Origin: Pseudomonas sp. CFII64
Lineage (GTDB): Bacteria; Pseudomonadota; Gammaproteobacteria; Pseudomonadales; Pseudomonadaceae
DNA: 64,000 nt
Assembly (NCBI RefSeq): GCF_000416235.1
Contig: NZ_ATLO01000007.1
Coordinates: forward strand, 1-64,000
Direction of reading: 5' to 3'
Position numbers and translations under genes: made by a program. This document shows positions 17,520 to 26,172 of this stretch, one piece after another. Positions within the stretch are counted from its first letter, which is position 1. Each line of letters opens with the position of its first letter. The notes beneath the pieces were generated by a model that ran no database searches, had not been told where the DNA came from, and saw nothing but the letters and a program-made list of their open reading frames with translations.

Positions 17520-19208
17520 TTAAACAGCGCTGCGACGGTACGACCGATAGTTCGGCATCCAGAAGTTACGCTGAATCGCCTCGACCAACATCTCTTCAGT
17601 GGTCTCCAGCGCCACGCCATCGGCCTGGGCCTGCTTGGCCACCGCCAGGGCGATCTTGCGGCTGACTTCCTGAATCTCTTTGAGCGGCGGCAATACCGCA
17701 TCGCCCTTGCCAGTGACCATCGGCGAGCATTCAGCCAGCGCGTTGGACGCCGCCATCAGCATCTTGTCGGTGATCCGCGTGGCTTTGCAGGCAATGACAC
17801 CGAGGCCAATGCCGGGAAAGATGTAGGAGTTGTTGCACTGTGCGATATGGAACGTGCGATCGCCTACGGTCACCGGAGCAAACGGACTACCGGTTGCAAC
17901 CAATGCATCGCCGTTGGTCCAGGTCAGGACTTCCTGCGGGGTGACTTCCACTTTCGACGTCGGATTGGACAGCGGCATGACCAGAGGCTTGGCGCAGTGC
18001 TTGTGCATTTCGCGAATGACTTGCTCGGTGAACAGGCCACGCTGGCCGGATACACCGATCAACACGGTCGGTTTGCCATTGCTGACCACGTCCAGCAGTT
18101 CCGGATAGCCGTCGCCACTTGCCCAGCCAGCGATGTCGCCCGCCTTTTGGGCCAGGTTCTTCTGGAAGTCCAGCAGGTTATCCATGCTGTCGGTCAACAA
18201 GCCGAAACGGTCGACCATCATCACGCGTTTGCGCGCCTCGGCTTCGCTCAAGCCTTCGATCACCATCGCCGCAATGATGTGCTCGGCAATCCCGCAACCG
18301 GCAGAGCCGGCACCGAGGAACACCACGCGTTGCTGGCCCAGGGTTTCATTCTTGGCTTTGCAGGCGGCAAGCAGCGTACCCACGGCAACCGATGCGGTGC
18401 CCTGGATGTCGTCGTTGAAGCAGCACAGCTCGTCGCGGTACTTTTCCAGCAGCGGCATGGCGTTGGTCTGGGCGAAGTCTTCGAACTGCAGCAACACGTC
18501 CGGCCAACGACGCTGCACCGCTTCGATGAACAGCGCAACGAAGTCTTCGTATTCCTTGCCCGTCACCCGCTTGTGGCGCCAACCCATGTACATCGGGTCG
18601 TCGAGCAGTTCCTGATTATTGGTGCCGACATCCAGCACGATCGGCAAGGTGTACGCCGGGCTGATCCCGCCGCATGCGGTGTACAGGGACAATTTGCCGA
18701 TTGGAATGCCCATGCCGCCAATACCCTGGTCGCCCAGACCCAGAATGCGCTCGCTGTCGGTGACCACGATGATCTTGATGCGGTCTTTGGTGGCGCTGCG
18801 CAGGATGTCGTCGATACGGTCGCGTTCCGGGTAGGAAATGAACAGACCCCGGTGCGTGCGGTAAATCTTCGAAAATTCCTGACACGCCTGGCCAACTGTC
18901 GGCGTGTAGATGATCGGCAGCATTTCATCCAGGTGCGAATCCAGCAGGCGGAAGAACAACGTTTCGTTGTTGTCCTGGATCGAACGCAGGTAGATGTGCT
19001 TGTCCAGATCGCTTGCGCACTGGTTGTACTGGCTGAAGACCCGTGCGACTTGTTCTTCAATGGTCTCGACGTTCTGCGGCAACAGCCCGATCAGATTGAA
19101 TTCGACCCGCTCTTGCGGGGTGAAAGCACTGCCCTTGTTCAGCAGGGGCATTTCCAGCAGCGAAGGGCCAGCATAGGAAATATATAAAGGTCGCGAAGTC
19201 TTGGTCAT
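17520..19208 (-). CDS. maeA: NAD-dependent malic enzyme
   Basis: The 562-residue protein decarboxylates malate to pyruvate with NAD. Recognisable marks are [18 protein letters not shown] [14 protein letters not shown] near residue 100, [20 protein letters not shown] near 163-182, the [15 protein letters not shown] metal-binding segment near 263-277 and [14 protein letters not shown] near 299-312. Its size equals E. coli MaeA (565), not the larger phosphotransacetylase-fused MaeB. The [19 protein letters not shown] start follows a 330-base leader. A strong terminator follows the stop. It may supply pyruvate in cells growing on dicarboxylates, a common Pseudomonas carbon source. Confidence 0.94.
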   Translation of the reverse strand: MTKTSRPLYISYAGPSLLEMPLLNKGSAFTPQERVEFNLIGLLPQNVETIEEQVARVFSQYNQCASDLDKHIYLRSIQDNNETLFFRLLDSHLDEMLPIIYTPTVGQACQEFSKIYRTHRGLFISYPERDRIDDILRSATKDRIKIIVVTDSERILGLGDQGIGGMGIPIGKLSLYTACGGISPAYTLPIVLDVGTNNQELLDDPMYMGWRHKRVTGKEYEDFVALFIEAVQRRWPDVLLQFEDFAQTNAMPLLEKYRDELCCFNDDIQGTASVAVGTLLAACKAKNETLGQQRVVFLGAGSAGCGIAEHIIAAMVIEGLSEAEARKRVMMVDRFGLLTDSMDNLLDFQKNLAQKAGDIAGWASGDGYPELLDVVSNGKPTVLIGVSGQRGLFTEQVIREMHKHCAKPLVMPLSNPTSKVEVTPQEVLTWTNGDALVATGSPFAPVTVGDRTFHIAQCNNSYIFPGIGLGVIACKATRITDKMLMAASNALAECSPMVTGKGDAVLPPLKEIQEVSRKIALAVAKQAQADGVALETTEEMLVEAIQRNFWMPNYRSYRRSAV

Positions 19209-19540
19209 TTTCAGTTATCGCCTTTTCTCGTCTACTCGTGTTCGGTTCGTACCATCGCGGCTGGCCGCTGGAATCTCTTCAAGAGCGCATCAGGACCAAC
19301 CACGAAAAATCGGGGCAGTGAAATCAAGGTGCATATCTTACTCGCGCCAAATCGTGTTGCGACATTTCGCCGCTACTACATGGCTAAAGGATGGCAAAAG
19401 AAATGCGAAGTATCTTCGCCGAGCGCATCACGAGCGCCAGCAGCAGCCCTGAATTAATTTGCAAATACGCGAAATTGGCGAGGCTCGCTGTTTGAGGCTG
19501 AAATGATCAGGACCTTTCAGACCAGAAGACATTGTCGATT
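19209..19540. other. Gene-free region between maeA and the toxin gene
   Basis: This 332-base stretch lies between the divergently transcribed maeA and the toxin-antitoxin pair. It should hold both promoters, but I cannot see a convincing -35/-10 set. No open frame in it has codon usage or a ribosome site worth calling. Confidence 0.6.
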
Positions 19541-19873
19541 ATGTATCCGAAGGAATACACTTCTCAGACCCGATATTCACTCCTTGTCACAGCAGAGTTC
19601 AACTCATGGATGAGCAATCTGAAGGACCCTAAAGCCAAAGCGAGGATCGCGGCGCGACTGGTTGCTGCCGAAATGGGGAATTTTGGTGATACGCAGATGG
19701 TCGGTGATCGCGTCAGTGAGATGAGGATCCATACCGGGCCGGGCTATCGAGTGTATTACTCGCGGCGGGACGCAACGGTTTATCTGCTGCTGTGCGGCGG
19801 GGACAAATCCTCGCAATGGCGGGATATAAAACACGCCAGGCAGATTTTGAACACAATCGAGCGAGAGCTATAG
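19541..19873 (+). CDS. RelE/HigB-type addiction module toxin (killer protein)
   Basis: The 110-residue product from ATG (a TTG nine bases upstream with a better-placed AGAAG site is an alternative start) resembles the RelE/ParE superfamily subgroup of phage-type killer proteins: SRYSLLV-like TRYSLLVTAEFNSWMSNLKD at the start, KARIAARLVAAEMGNFGD in the middle, and GPGYRVYYSRRDATVYLLLCGGDKSSQ near 69-95. These toxins cleave mRNA on the ribosome. The toxin gene comes before the antitoxin, as in HigBA, with two bases between them. The region is outside the conserved Pseudomonas synteny blocks and was probably acquired. Confidence 0.88.
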   Translation: MYPKEYTSQTRYSLLVTAEFNSWMSNLKDPKAKARIAARLVAAEMGNFGDTQMVGDRVSEMRIHTGPGYRVYYSRRDATVYLLLCGGDKSSQWRDIKHARQILNTIEREL

Positions 19874-19875
19874 CA

Positions 19876-20157
19876 ATGAGCCAACTGACCCCATTCCAGG
19901 CGTCTAGCTACCTGAATGATGAAGAAACCATTCACGAGTTTCTGACTGCGGCGCTTGAGGATGAAAACCCCGATGTATTCCTGCGGGCCTTGACCGAGGC
20001 GGCTAAAGCGCATGGTATGAGCCGATTGGCGCGCGAAACTGGCCTGGGTCGGGAGAGCTTGTACAAAGCTTTGGCTCCAGGTGCCAAACCCCGCTATGAC
20101 ACAGTGTTAAAAGTGCTCAACGCGTTGGGAATCAAATTGGTCGCTCAACGGCCTTAG
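19876..20157 (+). CDS. HTH-type addiction module antidote
   Basis: A 93-residue XRE-like protein: after a 40-residue lead, GMSRLARETGLGRESLYKAL (about 51-70) is a helix-turn-helix, followed by PRYDTVLKVLNALGIKLVAQ, the antidote family's C-terminal signature. The ATG lies two bases after the toxin stop, with an AGCAATG context. It should neutralise the toxin and repress the module. A longer in-frame start inside the toxin gene exists, but is implausible. The pair is complete and both frames are open, so it is likely functional. Confidence 0.88.
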   Translation: MSQLTPFQASSYLNDEETIHEFLTAALEDENPDVFLRALTEAAKAHGMSRLARETGLGRESLYKALAPGAKPRYDTVLKVLNALGIKLVAQRP

Positions 20158-20194
20158 ACGTCCCCGCACAACCACTATCACCTTGAGGTAGTAC

Positions 20195-20845
20195 ATGCTC
20201 GACCAAAAACGCTTTTCAGCTTTCCTGTTCGACATGGACGGCACTCTCCTCAACTCGATCATCGCCGCCGAGCGGGTCTGGACGATTTGGGCGCAGCGGC
20301 ACGATCTGGACGTCGCGGCATTCTTGCCGACTATTCATGGCGTACGCAGCGTCGACACTATCCGTCGCCTGAACCTGCCGGGGCTCGACCCGGTTCTTGA
20401 GGCTGAAGGCATATCCCGGGCAGAGATCGAGGATGTCGAAGGTGTTGTCTCCATCGAAGGAGCAGCCCGCCTGCTCGCCTCGCTCCCACCGGAACGCTGG
20501 GCCATCGTCACCTCCGCCCCGCGCGCGCTGGCTGAAGCTCGCTTGAAAGCCGCTGGCCTGGAATTGCCCGTCAATCTGATCACCGCCGAAGACGTCAGCC
20601 AAGGCAAACCCGCGCCAGATTGCTTCCTCCTCGCCGCCAAACGGCTGGGCGTAGATATCAAGGATTGTCTGGTCTTCGAAGACGCGCCAGCCGGAATAGC
20701 TGCAGCGGAAGCGGCAGGCGCCAGTGTGATGGTGATTACCGCGACGCACGAGCATGCGATTACGACGGCACATGCGACGCTGGTCAGTTATGAAGGGCTC
20801 AAGGCAGTGGTTAACGCGCAGGGTCTAGGATTGATGCGGGGCTGA
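20195..20845 (+). CDS. HAD-superfamily sugar-phosphatase-like hydrolase
   Basis: A 216-residue haloacid dehalogenase-type phosphatase. Motif I is FLFDMDGTLLNS (Asp nucleophile near residue 11), motif II is VTSAPRALAE near 104-113, motif III is KPAPDCFLLAAKRLGV near 147-162, and motif IV is VFEDAPAGIAAAEAAG near 171-186. The cap insert between motifs I and II is of the short alpha-helical kind seen in 2-deoxyglucose-6-phosphate or glycerol-3-phosphate phosphatases. TTGAGG precedes the ATG. It follows the antitoxin by 37 bases and might be read through from that module, but it is a generic housekeeping type of enzyme. Confidence 0.88.
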   Translation: MLDQKRFSAFLFDMDGTLLNSIIAAERVWTIWAQRHDLDVAAFLPTIHGVRSVDTIRRLNLPGLDPVLEAEGISRAEIEDVEGVVSIEGAARLLASLPPERWAIVTSAPRALAEARLKAAGLELPVNLITAEDVSQGKPAPDCFLLAAKRLGVDIKDCLVFEDAPAGIAAAEAAGASVMVITATHEHAITTAHATLVSYEGLKAVVNAQGLGLMRG

Positions 20846-20873
20846 AACGGGAAAGCTGTGGATTACCGGGCGC

Positions 20874-21059
20874 TCAGTTAAGTAATTTGATGACCAGTGT
20901 GGTTACGGCGACCGTCGCAGCAATCATGCCGCTGGCGATTGGCACGGGGTACCAGAAGATCTCACGGGTCATCTTTCGAGCTTCGGTTTTCAGCCTGGTG
21001 TTTTCAGCAGTGAGCTTGGCTATCTCCATGCGCATCCTTTCCAGTTCGTCGGGGGACAT
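20874..21059 (-). CDS. Small coiled-coil membrane protein
   Basis: A 61-residue protein: residues 4-32 form a heptad-like helix (LERMRMEIAKLTAENTRLKT) and residues 35-58 a single membrane segment ending in lysine. An AT-rich leader with GGGGGAC lies upstream. Such two-part microproteins are common in pseudomonads and of unknown function. It converges on the HAD gene. Confidence 0.65.
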   Translation of the reverse strand: MSPDELERMRMEIAKLTAENTRLKTEARKMTREIFWYPVPIASGMIAATVAVTTLVIKLLN

Positions 21060-21128
21060 GGTGATTTCAGTTCTCGGTTTTCATGAAAAATCCCTACACA
21101 ACGCCGGCGGGCAGCGAATAAAGCACCT

Positions 21129-21152
21129 GGAGCGAACTTGTTCGCGAAGCGC
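21129..21152. repeat. Single family 2 REP half-element
   Basis: GGAGCGAACTTGTTCGCGAA, a palindrome-like single arm of the family 2 repeats, in the gap between the microprotein gene and the HepT-like gene. No partner arm is seen nearby. Confidence 0.65.
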
Positions 21153-21264
21153 TATGTTTGCCACCGATCAAACATCAGGCCGAAGCGCTTCACAAATAAA
21201 TTCGCACACAAAAACGGCACCAATGCACTCCTGGCAAAAAATGGCTGCGCCGTTCAACCCAGCA

Positions 21265-21684
21265 TCAATGCAGACCATCCTTCTCCAGCGCGATCAGCCC
21301 AAAGGTCAAACAAGCATCCAGCTGACAACCGATGGCCATAACGATATCGGCCACTTTCAGCATCTGAAAGTCGTGAACAGCTGTCGTTCTGAAATCGACT
21401 GCCCCCTGAAGCCTTGCCACCAGAGGCGTATCAATCCATCCACCGCGACAAAGCAGCACAAAAACATCATGATCGCTTTGCGGAACGCCCAAACGCTCGC
21501 GACGAATCAGATGCTGTCCCATAACTAAGGCTGCATTACATGCCCGCACAATATTGAAAGTCGCAGCATCCTGACGAGACATATCCACAGCAAAGGAAGC
21601 TGGGTCTCTCTGATACTCATGGCGTGCACGCTCGACGCAGTGCTCAATAATTTCGGCTTTGATCGTCAGCAACCCATCATCCAT
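21265..21684 (-). CDS. hepT: HepT-like HEPN RNase toxin, orphan
   Basis: The 139-residue protein fits the HepT (DUF86) family of HEPN ribonuclease toxins: YQRDPASFAVDMSRQDAATF, then NIVRACNAALVMGQHLIRRE, LGVPQSDHDVF, GGWID and VDFRTTAVHDFQML near residues 97-109. The normal active motif is R-x4-H-x-Y; here it is Arg99, His104 and Phe106, so the tyrosine that the MntA antitoxin AMPylates is replaced. No MntA-type nucleotidyltransferase (GSx10DxD) is found within several kb on either side. The upstream gene on the same strand is unknown (24-base gap). It may be a decayed toxin, a toxin with another control, or a repurposed RNA-binding domain. GAAAT precedes the ATG, so the start is acceptable but not strong. 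Confidence 0.78.
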   Translation of the reverse strand: MDDGLLTIKAEIIEHCVERARHEYQRDPASFAVDMSRQDAATFNIVRACNAALVMGQHLIRRERLGVPQSDHDVFVLLCRGGWIDTPLVARLQGAVDFRTTAVHDFQMLKVADIVMAIGCQLDACLTFGLIALEKDGLH

Positions 21685-21708
21685 GAAATCCGCCTCCTGA
21701 TCCCTCGG

Positions 21709-22047
21709 TCACTCATCAATCCCCAACCGCCTACGCCGAGCCATCAATGCTCGACTAAATGACAAATCCGCATAATCCATAAAAAGCCGCGCCAGATGGT
21801 TAAGCGCTTTCTCTTCCCCTTCACTGCCCACAACGAAGTCGAAACCCAAAGCGCGCTTGTTCTCGTCGGGTAGCTCTTCCCAGCTGGTCATGAGGTAGGC
21901 GTACATGGAGCTGACGATTTGCAGCTGAGTGGGCTTAGTAGCCCGAGCGGGGAAATCGCGCTGTGCCTGCTGGCATCGAGAGCAGCGACGGAAGAAGACC
22001 GATTTTGCGTATTTTTGTTGGGAACGTAGCGAATGTTTGTTTCTCAT
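21709..22047 (-). CDS. Unknown protein upstream of hepT-like gene
   Basis: A 112-residue protein that I do not recognise. The first 40 residues are basic with a C-x2-C (CSRCQ) pair; the rest is helical with an acidic-hydrophobic pattern, ending ALMARRRRLGID. There is no nucleotidyltransferase, no HTH and no membrane segment. It ends 24 bases before the HepT-like gene and diverges by 121 bases from an XRE regulator, so the three may form one control unit. Its position is that in which an antitoxin might sit, but its sequence offers no proof. Confidence 0.6.
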   Translation of the reverse strand: MRNKHSLRSQQKYAKSVFFRRCSRCQQAQRDFPARATKPTQLQIVSSMYAYLMTSWEELPDENKRALGFDFVVGSEGEEKALNHLARLFMDYADLSFSRALMARRRRLGIDE

Positions 22048-22168
22048 GGGCGACTCCTGACAAGAGTAAATGCTTCCGTGGTGCAGCCATGATAAAACAG
22101 AAACCCATTTTGGGATAATCCCAATTCAGGTTTATTCAGGTGGCCGGATCATTGAACGGCTTCCCTAA

Positions 22169-22414
22169 GTGAAAACCATCCACAACACCCGCTATCAATC
22201 CCTCCTGACCCTTCTTCTGGAGGCGCGGGCCAAAGCAGGCCTGACTCAGAAAGAACTAGCCACGAAATTGGGGCGACCGCAGTCCTTCGTTTCGAAAACC
22301 GAAAATGCGGAACGACGGCTGGATGTGATTGAGTTTATTGACCTGTGTCGAGGCCTGGATGCGGATCCGCATGAGTTGCTGATCCGGCTGGAGGGGATGC
22401 AGGCCGAGCGATAG
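22169..22414 (+). CDS. XRE-family HTH regulator
   Basis: An 81-residue protein that is little more than one HTH-3 domain: AGLTQKELATKLGRPQSFVSKTE at about residues 23-45, with a C-terminal helix DLCRGLDADPHELLIRL. It begins with GTG. It diverges from the unknown gene/hepT-like pair and may repress that operon. Size and layout resemble small prophage or TA-associated repressors. It is followed by a terminator shared with tRNA-Ser on the other strand. Confidence 0.85.
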   Translation: MKTIHNTRYQSLLTLLLEARAKAGLTQKELATKLGRPQSFVSKTENAERRLDVIEFIDLCRGLDADPHELLIRLEGMQAER

Positions 22415-22440
22415 TGGCCAGCCAGTTATCCCGTGCACGC

Positions 22441-22475
22441 AAAAAAGCCCCAGAAGCAAAACTTCTGGGGCTTTC
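22441..22475 (-). terminator. Terminator between the XRE gene and tRNA-Ser, mainly for the tRNA
   Basis: An 11-base stem AGCCCCAGAAG with its complement and a five-base loop has six T on the minus strand, directly past the 3' end of tRNA-Ser, and a weaker T-run on the plus strand. It could serve both directions. Confidence 0.85.
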
Positions 22476-22482
22476 ATTTGTA

Positions 22483-22572
22483 TGGCGGAGAGATAGGGAT
22501 TTGAACCCTAGGTACTGTCGCCAGTACAACGGATTTCGAATCCGTCCCATTCGGCCACTCTGGCATCTCTCC
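22483..22572 (-). tRNA. tRNA-Ser (anticodon CGA)
   Basis: A 90-base cloverleaf with GGAGAGA/TCTCTCC acceptor stem, discriminator G, encoded CCA, the anticodon stem-loop reading ACGGATT-CGA-AATCCGT, a long variable arm typical of tRNA-Ser and the T-arm GGGTTCAAATCCC. The 3' end faces the accessory patch at 19.5-22.4 kb, so it is a candidate integration site. Confidence 0.97.
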
Positions 22573-22582
22573 AACGGCGCGC

Positions 22583-22611
22583 ATCATAACAGCTCAAACG
22601 CAGAAGGCGAA
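22583..22611 (-). promoter_or_regulatory. Candidate promoter of tRNA-Ser
   Basis: Minus-strand TATGAT (-10, 22583-22588) and TTCGCC (-35, 22606-22611) with a 17-base spacer, ten bases upstream of the tRNA start. The -10 is good; the -35 is poor. Confidence 0.4.
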
Positions 22612-22662
22612 CCTTTTTGCTAATTTATTTTGTGCTATCAAGCGCTTGCACGTTTTTTCGGG

Positions 22663-23373
22663 TTAAAGCGGAACGCCCAGACGGTTGGCGACTTCTTCGT
22701 AGGCTTCGATAACGTCACCGAGGCCCTGGCGGAAGCGGTCCTTATCCATCTTTTTGCGGGTTTCCTTGTCCCACAGGCGGCAGCCGTCAGGGCTGAATTC
22801 ATCGCCCAGGACGATCTCGCCGTGGAATACGCCGAATTCGAGCTTGAAGTCCACCAGCAGCAGGCCAGCGTCGTCGAACAGCTTGTTGAGCACTTCGTTG
22901 ACCTTGAGCGACAGTTCTTTCATGCGAACCAGTTGCTCGGCGGTGCCCCAGCCGAAAGCCACGACGTGGGATTCGTTGATGAACGGGTCGCCCATGGCGT
23001 CGTTCTTCAGGAACAGCTCGAAGGTGTACGGATTGAGCTTGGTGCCCTCTTCGATACCCAGACGCTTGACCAGGCTGCCGGCGGCGTAGTTACGCACGAC
23101 GCATTCGACCGGGATCATGTCGAGTTTCTTGACCAGGCATTCGTTGTCGCCCAGCAGCTTGTCGAACTGGGTCGGAACGCCCGCTTCTTCAAGCTTCTGC
23201 ATGATGAAGGCGTTGAACTTGTTGTTCACCATGCCTTTACGGTCCAGCTGTTCGATGCGCTTGCCGTCGAACGCCGAAGTGTCGTTGCGAAACAGCAGGA
23301 TCAAGCGGTCAGCGTCGTCGGTGGTGTACACCGACTTGGCTTTGCCGCGGTAGAGTTCTTCACGTTTTTCCAT
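22663..23373 (-). CDS. purC: SAICAR synthetase (phosphoribosylaminoimidazole-succinocarboxamide synthase)
   Basis: The 236-residue enzyme joins CAIR and aspartate with ATP in purine synthesis. The N-terminus [13 protein letters not shown] holds the ATP site, [14 protein letters not shown] is the conserved second motif, and [13 protein letters not shown] near residues 92-104 is the CAIR/aspartate region; length is typical. It is the last gene of the dapA-bamC-MBL-purC group read on the same strand, 28 bases after the MBL gene. The same order in P. aeruginosa supports co-transcription, though dapA, bamC and purC are in unrelated pathways. Confidence 0.95.
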   Translation of the reverse strand: MEKREELYRGKAKSVYTTDDADRLILLFRNDTSAFDGKRIEQLDRKGMVNNKFNAFIMQKLEEAGVPTQFDKLLGDNECLVKKLDMIPVECVVRNYAAGSLVKRLGIEEGTKLNPYTFELFLKNDAMGDPFINESHVVAFGWGTAEQLVRMKELSLKVNEVLNKLFDDAGLLLVDFKLEFGVFHGEIVLGDEFSPDGCRLWDKETRKKMDKDRFRQGLGDVIEAYEEVANRLGVPL

Positions 23374-23401
23374 GATGGGCTCCGCTTGCTAAGTAGTTGG
23401 G

Positions 23402-24160
23402 CTAGGCGATATGTCGCCAGTCGAGCCCTGAATCTTGATCGGCCAATTGTAGCCAGTCCGGATCGCACCCGAGGGTGTCGACGAAACATTGCCGGGCCAG
23501 ATGCGGCAGATTGTTCTTGCTGCTCAGATGGGCCAGAACCAGATGTTGCAGGTCCTGCCATCCCAGTTCATTCACCAGGTTTGCGGCCTGATGGTTGTTC
23601 AAATGTCCTTCGTCGCCACCCACCCGCTGCTTCAGGAAGTACGGATAGTGACCTCGGGCAAGCATGTCCCGGCAGTGGTTCGCCTCGATCATCAGCGCGT
23701 CCAGCCCGTGATAGCTTTGCAGCACCGACGGGCAGTACGAGCCAAGATCAGTCAACAAACCGAACCGACGCTGGCCGTCATTGAAGACGAACTGCGTCGG
23801 TTCCAGCGCATCGTGGGCCACGGACACCACATCGATATTCAAGCTCCCCACCTGCAAAGCCTGACCACCCACGAGAAAGCCCGCAACCTCAACCGGTTTG
23901 CGCATCCCGCGCGAGGTGCCGCTGCTCAGGTAGACCGGCAGATTGTAGCGCCGAGACAGCAAACCCACGCCATGCACATGATCGGCATGTTCGTGGGTCA
24001 CCAGAATCGCGCTCAACTGATGGGCACTGATTCCGAGTCGAGCCAGACGCCGCTCGGTTTCCCGCAAGGAGAAACCACAATCGACCAGCACATACGTGTC
24101 ATTGCTGGCGACCAGCGTGCCGTTCCCTCGGCTACCGCTGCCTAATACTGCGAAACGCAC
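23402..24160 (-). CDS. MBL-fold metallo-hydrolase (YycJ-like)
   Basis: A 252-residue metallo-beta-lactamase-fold hydrolase: LGSGSRGNGTLV at residues 6-17, metal motif THEHADHVHGVG near 55-66, a later NHCRD metal-ligand segment, and HLNNHQAANLV with HLSSKNN near the end. The domain set is that of the YycJ/WalJ-type single-domain enzymes, which are implicated in DNA or nucleotide processing in some bacteria. It starts exactly where bamC stops, so the two are coupled. Substrate not determinable. Confidence 0.85.
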   Translation of the reverse strand: MRFAVLGSGSRGNGTLVASNDTYVLVDCGFSLRETERRLARLGISAHQLSAILVTHEHADHVHGVGLLSRRYNLPVYLSSGTSRGMRKPVEVAGFLVGGQALQVGSLNIDVVSVAHDALEPTQFVFNDGQRRFGLLTDLGSYCPSVLQSYHGLDALMIEANHCRDMLARGHYPYFLKQRVGGDEGHLNNHQAANLVNELGWQDLQHLVLAHLSSKNNLPHLARQCFVDTLGCDPDWLQLADQDSGLDWRHIA

Positions 24161-25276
24161 TTAACCCAGGTTGTCTTGAATGACACCCAGTACACGACGG
24201 GCAATGTCTGCCGGCGCGACGGTGTTGATGTTCTTCTCGACGGTTACCTGCACGCTGTCACCCACTTTGCTCAGGCGAACCTGATAGCGCTCGGCGCGGG
24301 CATCGATCTCTTCCTTGCTTTCCTTGCTGCCGAAAACTCGACCGAAGAAGCCGGGCTCGTTTTCAGGTGTCTTGGCTTTCTCGGCAAGGTTGATGTAGTA
24401 CAGACCCAGGCTGCGGTTGATGTCTTCAACGCGCCATTCACCTTGATTCAAGGCACGACCGACGCTGGACCACGCGCGATCCAGATCCGAACCTACGTTC
24501 AGAACCGGGTTGCCGCTGCCGTCTTCCGTCAGGGCGACACGGCTTGGAGTGTCGTAGTCGCGTGCTGCGACCAGCGATACCGAACCGCCTTGCTCTGCGC
24601 TGCGGCTCAGGGACGCAAGCATGTCATCGGTCAGCGCCGAATCGAGGCCCAGATTGGTGGTGCGTGCCGGGAAATCGACTTCTGCGGTGCTGCCAGCGGG
24701 ACGCTGGATGCTCACGACGTAGATTTCACTGGTGTTGCGCTGCACACCCGGCTCGATACGAACCCGCACGCGGGTTTCTGCATCAGCAGCCGTGCCGGTG
24801 GCACTCAGACGCTTGGCGACGGATGCGGAAAGCTCGTCCAGACGCTGCCAGGTGGTGCTGAATTCGCCGGTCTGCGGACGGTCTTCGGCAATACGGAAGC
24901 CGTTATCTTCGAAATACTGATGCGCCACTGGCCAGACTTCGGCAGGCGCACGTTGGGCAAGCACCCAGCGAGCGTCACCGCTTTTTTGCAGGCTGAAGTC
25001 GCTGGCGTCGGCGCCAACCGAGAGCGGCTGCGGACGAGGAACCACGTATTCGCCGGTTTTCTGCGCGTCATCAGTGACGTTGCGCGGAATCGGCAGCAGC
25101 GGGTCCAGACGTTTCTCGGTGACGCCGGCAGGCAGCGTCATCGGTGCTGTCTGGGTGGCTTGCAGGTAATCACTGCCGCGATCGCGGAAGTAACCATCTT
25201 CACCCCATATCCAACCGCAGCCACTGGTGCTGGAGATAATCAAGGCTAGTGCGGACAGTCCGGCCAATCGCTTCAT
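24161..25276 (-). CDS. bamC: Outer membrane assembly lipoprotein BamC
   Basis: BamC (NlpB) is an accessory lipoprotein of the beta-barrel assembly machine. The ATG at [16 protein letters not shown], chosen because GAGGAAG lies eleven bases upstream and a signal peptide results, gives 371 residues. The lipobox is STSGC with a poor -3 residue, then a Trp-rich [13 protein letters not shown] segment, a conserved unstructured N-terminus, and two helix-grip domains (about 100-210 and 230-350). It overlaps nothing: dapA ends 17 bases upstream. The neighbour dapA-bamC order is the enterobacterial and pseudomonad one. Confidence 0.9.
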   Translation of the reverse strand: MKRLAGLSALALIISSTSGCGWIWGEDGYFRDRGSDYLQATQTAPMTLPAGVTEKRLDPLLPIPRNVTDDAQKTGEYVVPRPQPLSVGADASDFSLQKSGDARWVLAQRAPAEVWPVAHQYFEDNGFRIAEDRPQTGEFSTTWQRLDELSASVAKRLSATGTAADAETRVRVRIEPGVQRNTSEIYVVSIQRPAGSTAEVDFPARTTNLGLDSALTDDMLASLSRSAEQGGSVSLVAARDYDTPSRVALTEDGSGNPVLNVGSDLDRAWSSVGRALNQGEWRVEDINRSLGLYYINLAEKAKTPENEPGFFGRVFGSKESKEEIDARAERYQVRLSKVGDSVQVTVEKNINTVAPADIARRVLGVIQDNLG

Positions 25277-25293
25277 TGCGTAGTGCTTCCTCA

Positions 25294-26172
25294 TTAAACC
25301 AGGACGCCGGACTGGCGCAGGGCCTGACGCAGCGGTTCGTGACAGGCTTGGCTGAGCCAGGTGAGCGGCAGACGGATACCGTCCGGCATCAAACCCATTT
25401 CATGCAAGGCCCATTTCACGGGGATAGGGTTGGATTCGATAAACAGGGTCTTGTTGAGCGGCATGAGTTTTTCATGAATCGCACGAGCCGTGACGGCATC
25501 GCCACGCATCGCTGCGGCACACAGGTCGCTCATGGCCCGTGGCGCCACGTTGGCCGTCACGGAAATATTGCCCTTGCCACCCAGCAGCATCAGCTCGACC
25601 GCAGTCGCGTCATCGCCGGAATACACCAGGAAGTCGCTGCTCACGCCAGCCAGGATGTCCTTGGCGCGTTGCAGGTCGCCGGTGGCTTCCTTGATGGCGA
25701 TGATGTTCGGCACGGTGGACAGACGAATAACCGTCTCGGCCAGCATGTCGCAAGCCGTTCGGCCAGGCACGTTGTACAGGATCTGCGGAATATCGACGGC
25801 TTCGGCGATCGTCCGGAAATGCTGATACAGGCCTTCCTGAGTCGGCTTGTTGTAGTAAGGGGTCACCAGAAGGCAGGCATCAGCGCCGGCGTTCTTGGCA
25901 TTGGTCGTCAGTTCGATCGCTTCGCGCGTCGAATTGGCGCCTGTGCCAGCAATGACAGGAATACGCCCTGCAACCTGGGCAACCACGCGACGGATCACTT
26001 CGATGTGTTCATTTACATCGAGCGTGGCCGACTCACCTGTGGTGCCAACGGCAACAATGGCGTTGGTGCCCTCTTGCAGGTGGAAGTCCACCAGTTTGCT
26101 CAGGCTGTCCCAGTCCAGACGTCCCTGTGCATCCATGGGTGTGACCAGTGCCACCATACTGCCCGCAATCAT
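25294..26172 (-). CDS. dapA: 4-hydroxy-tetrahydrodipicolinate synthase
   Basis: DapA condenses pyruvate and aspartate semialdehyde, the first step of the lysine/diaminopimelate branch. The ATG at [13 protein letters not shown] gives 292 residues. Key residues by motif are GTTGESATL near 43-51, the catalytic Tyr in ILYNVPGRT near 132-140 and the Schiff-base Lys in [11 protein letters not shown] near 157-167, with [10 protein letters not shown] after. The longer upstream frame is not conserved. Its stop is next to the bamC start region. It diverges from gcvR. Confidence 0.95.
   Translation of the reverse strand: MIAGSMVALVTPMDAQGRLDWDSLSKLVDFHLQEGTNAIVAVGTTGESATLDVNEHIEVIRRVVAQVAGRIPVIAGTGANSTREAIELTTNAKNAGADACLLVTPYYNKPTQEGLYQHFRTIAEAVDIPQILYNVPGRTACDMLAETVIRLSTVPNIIAIKEATGDLQRAKDILAGVSSDFLVYSGDDATAVELMLLGGKGNISVTANVAPRAMSDLCAAAMRGDAVTARAIHEKLMPLNKTLFIESNPIPVKWALHEMGLMPDGIRLPLTWLSQACHEPLRQALRQSGVLV

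Noticed and set aside
17490..19187. A 565-codon plus-strand frame opposite maeA
   Set aside because: It is antisense to the malic enzyme, full of His/Gln/Arg, without family features; a GC-codon shadow.
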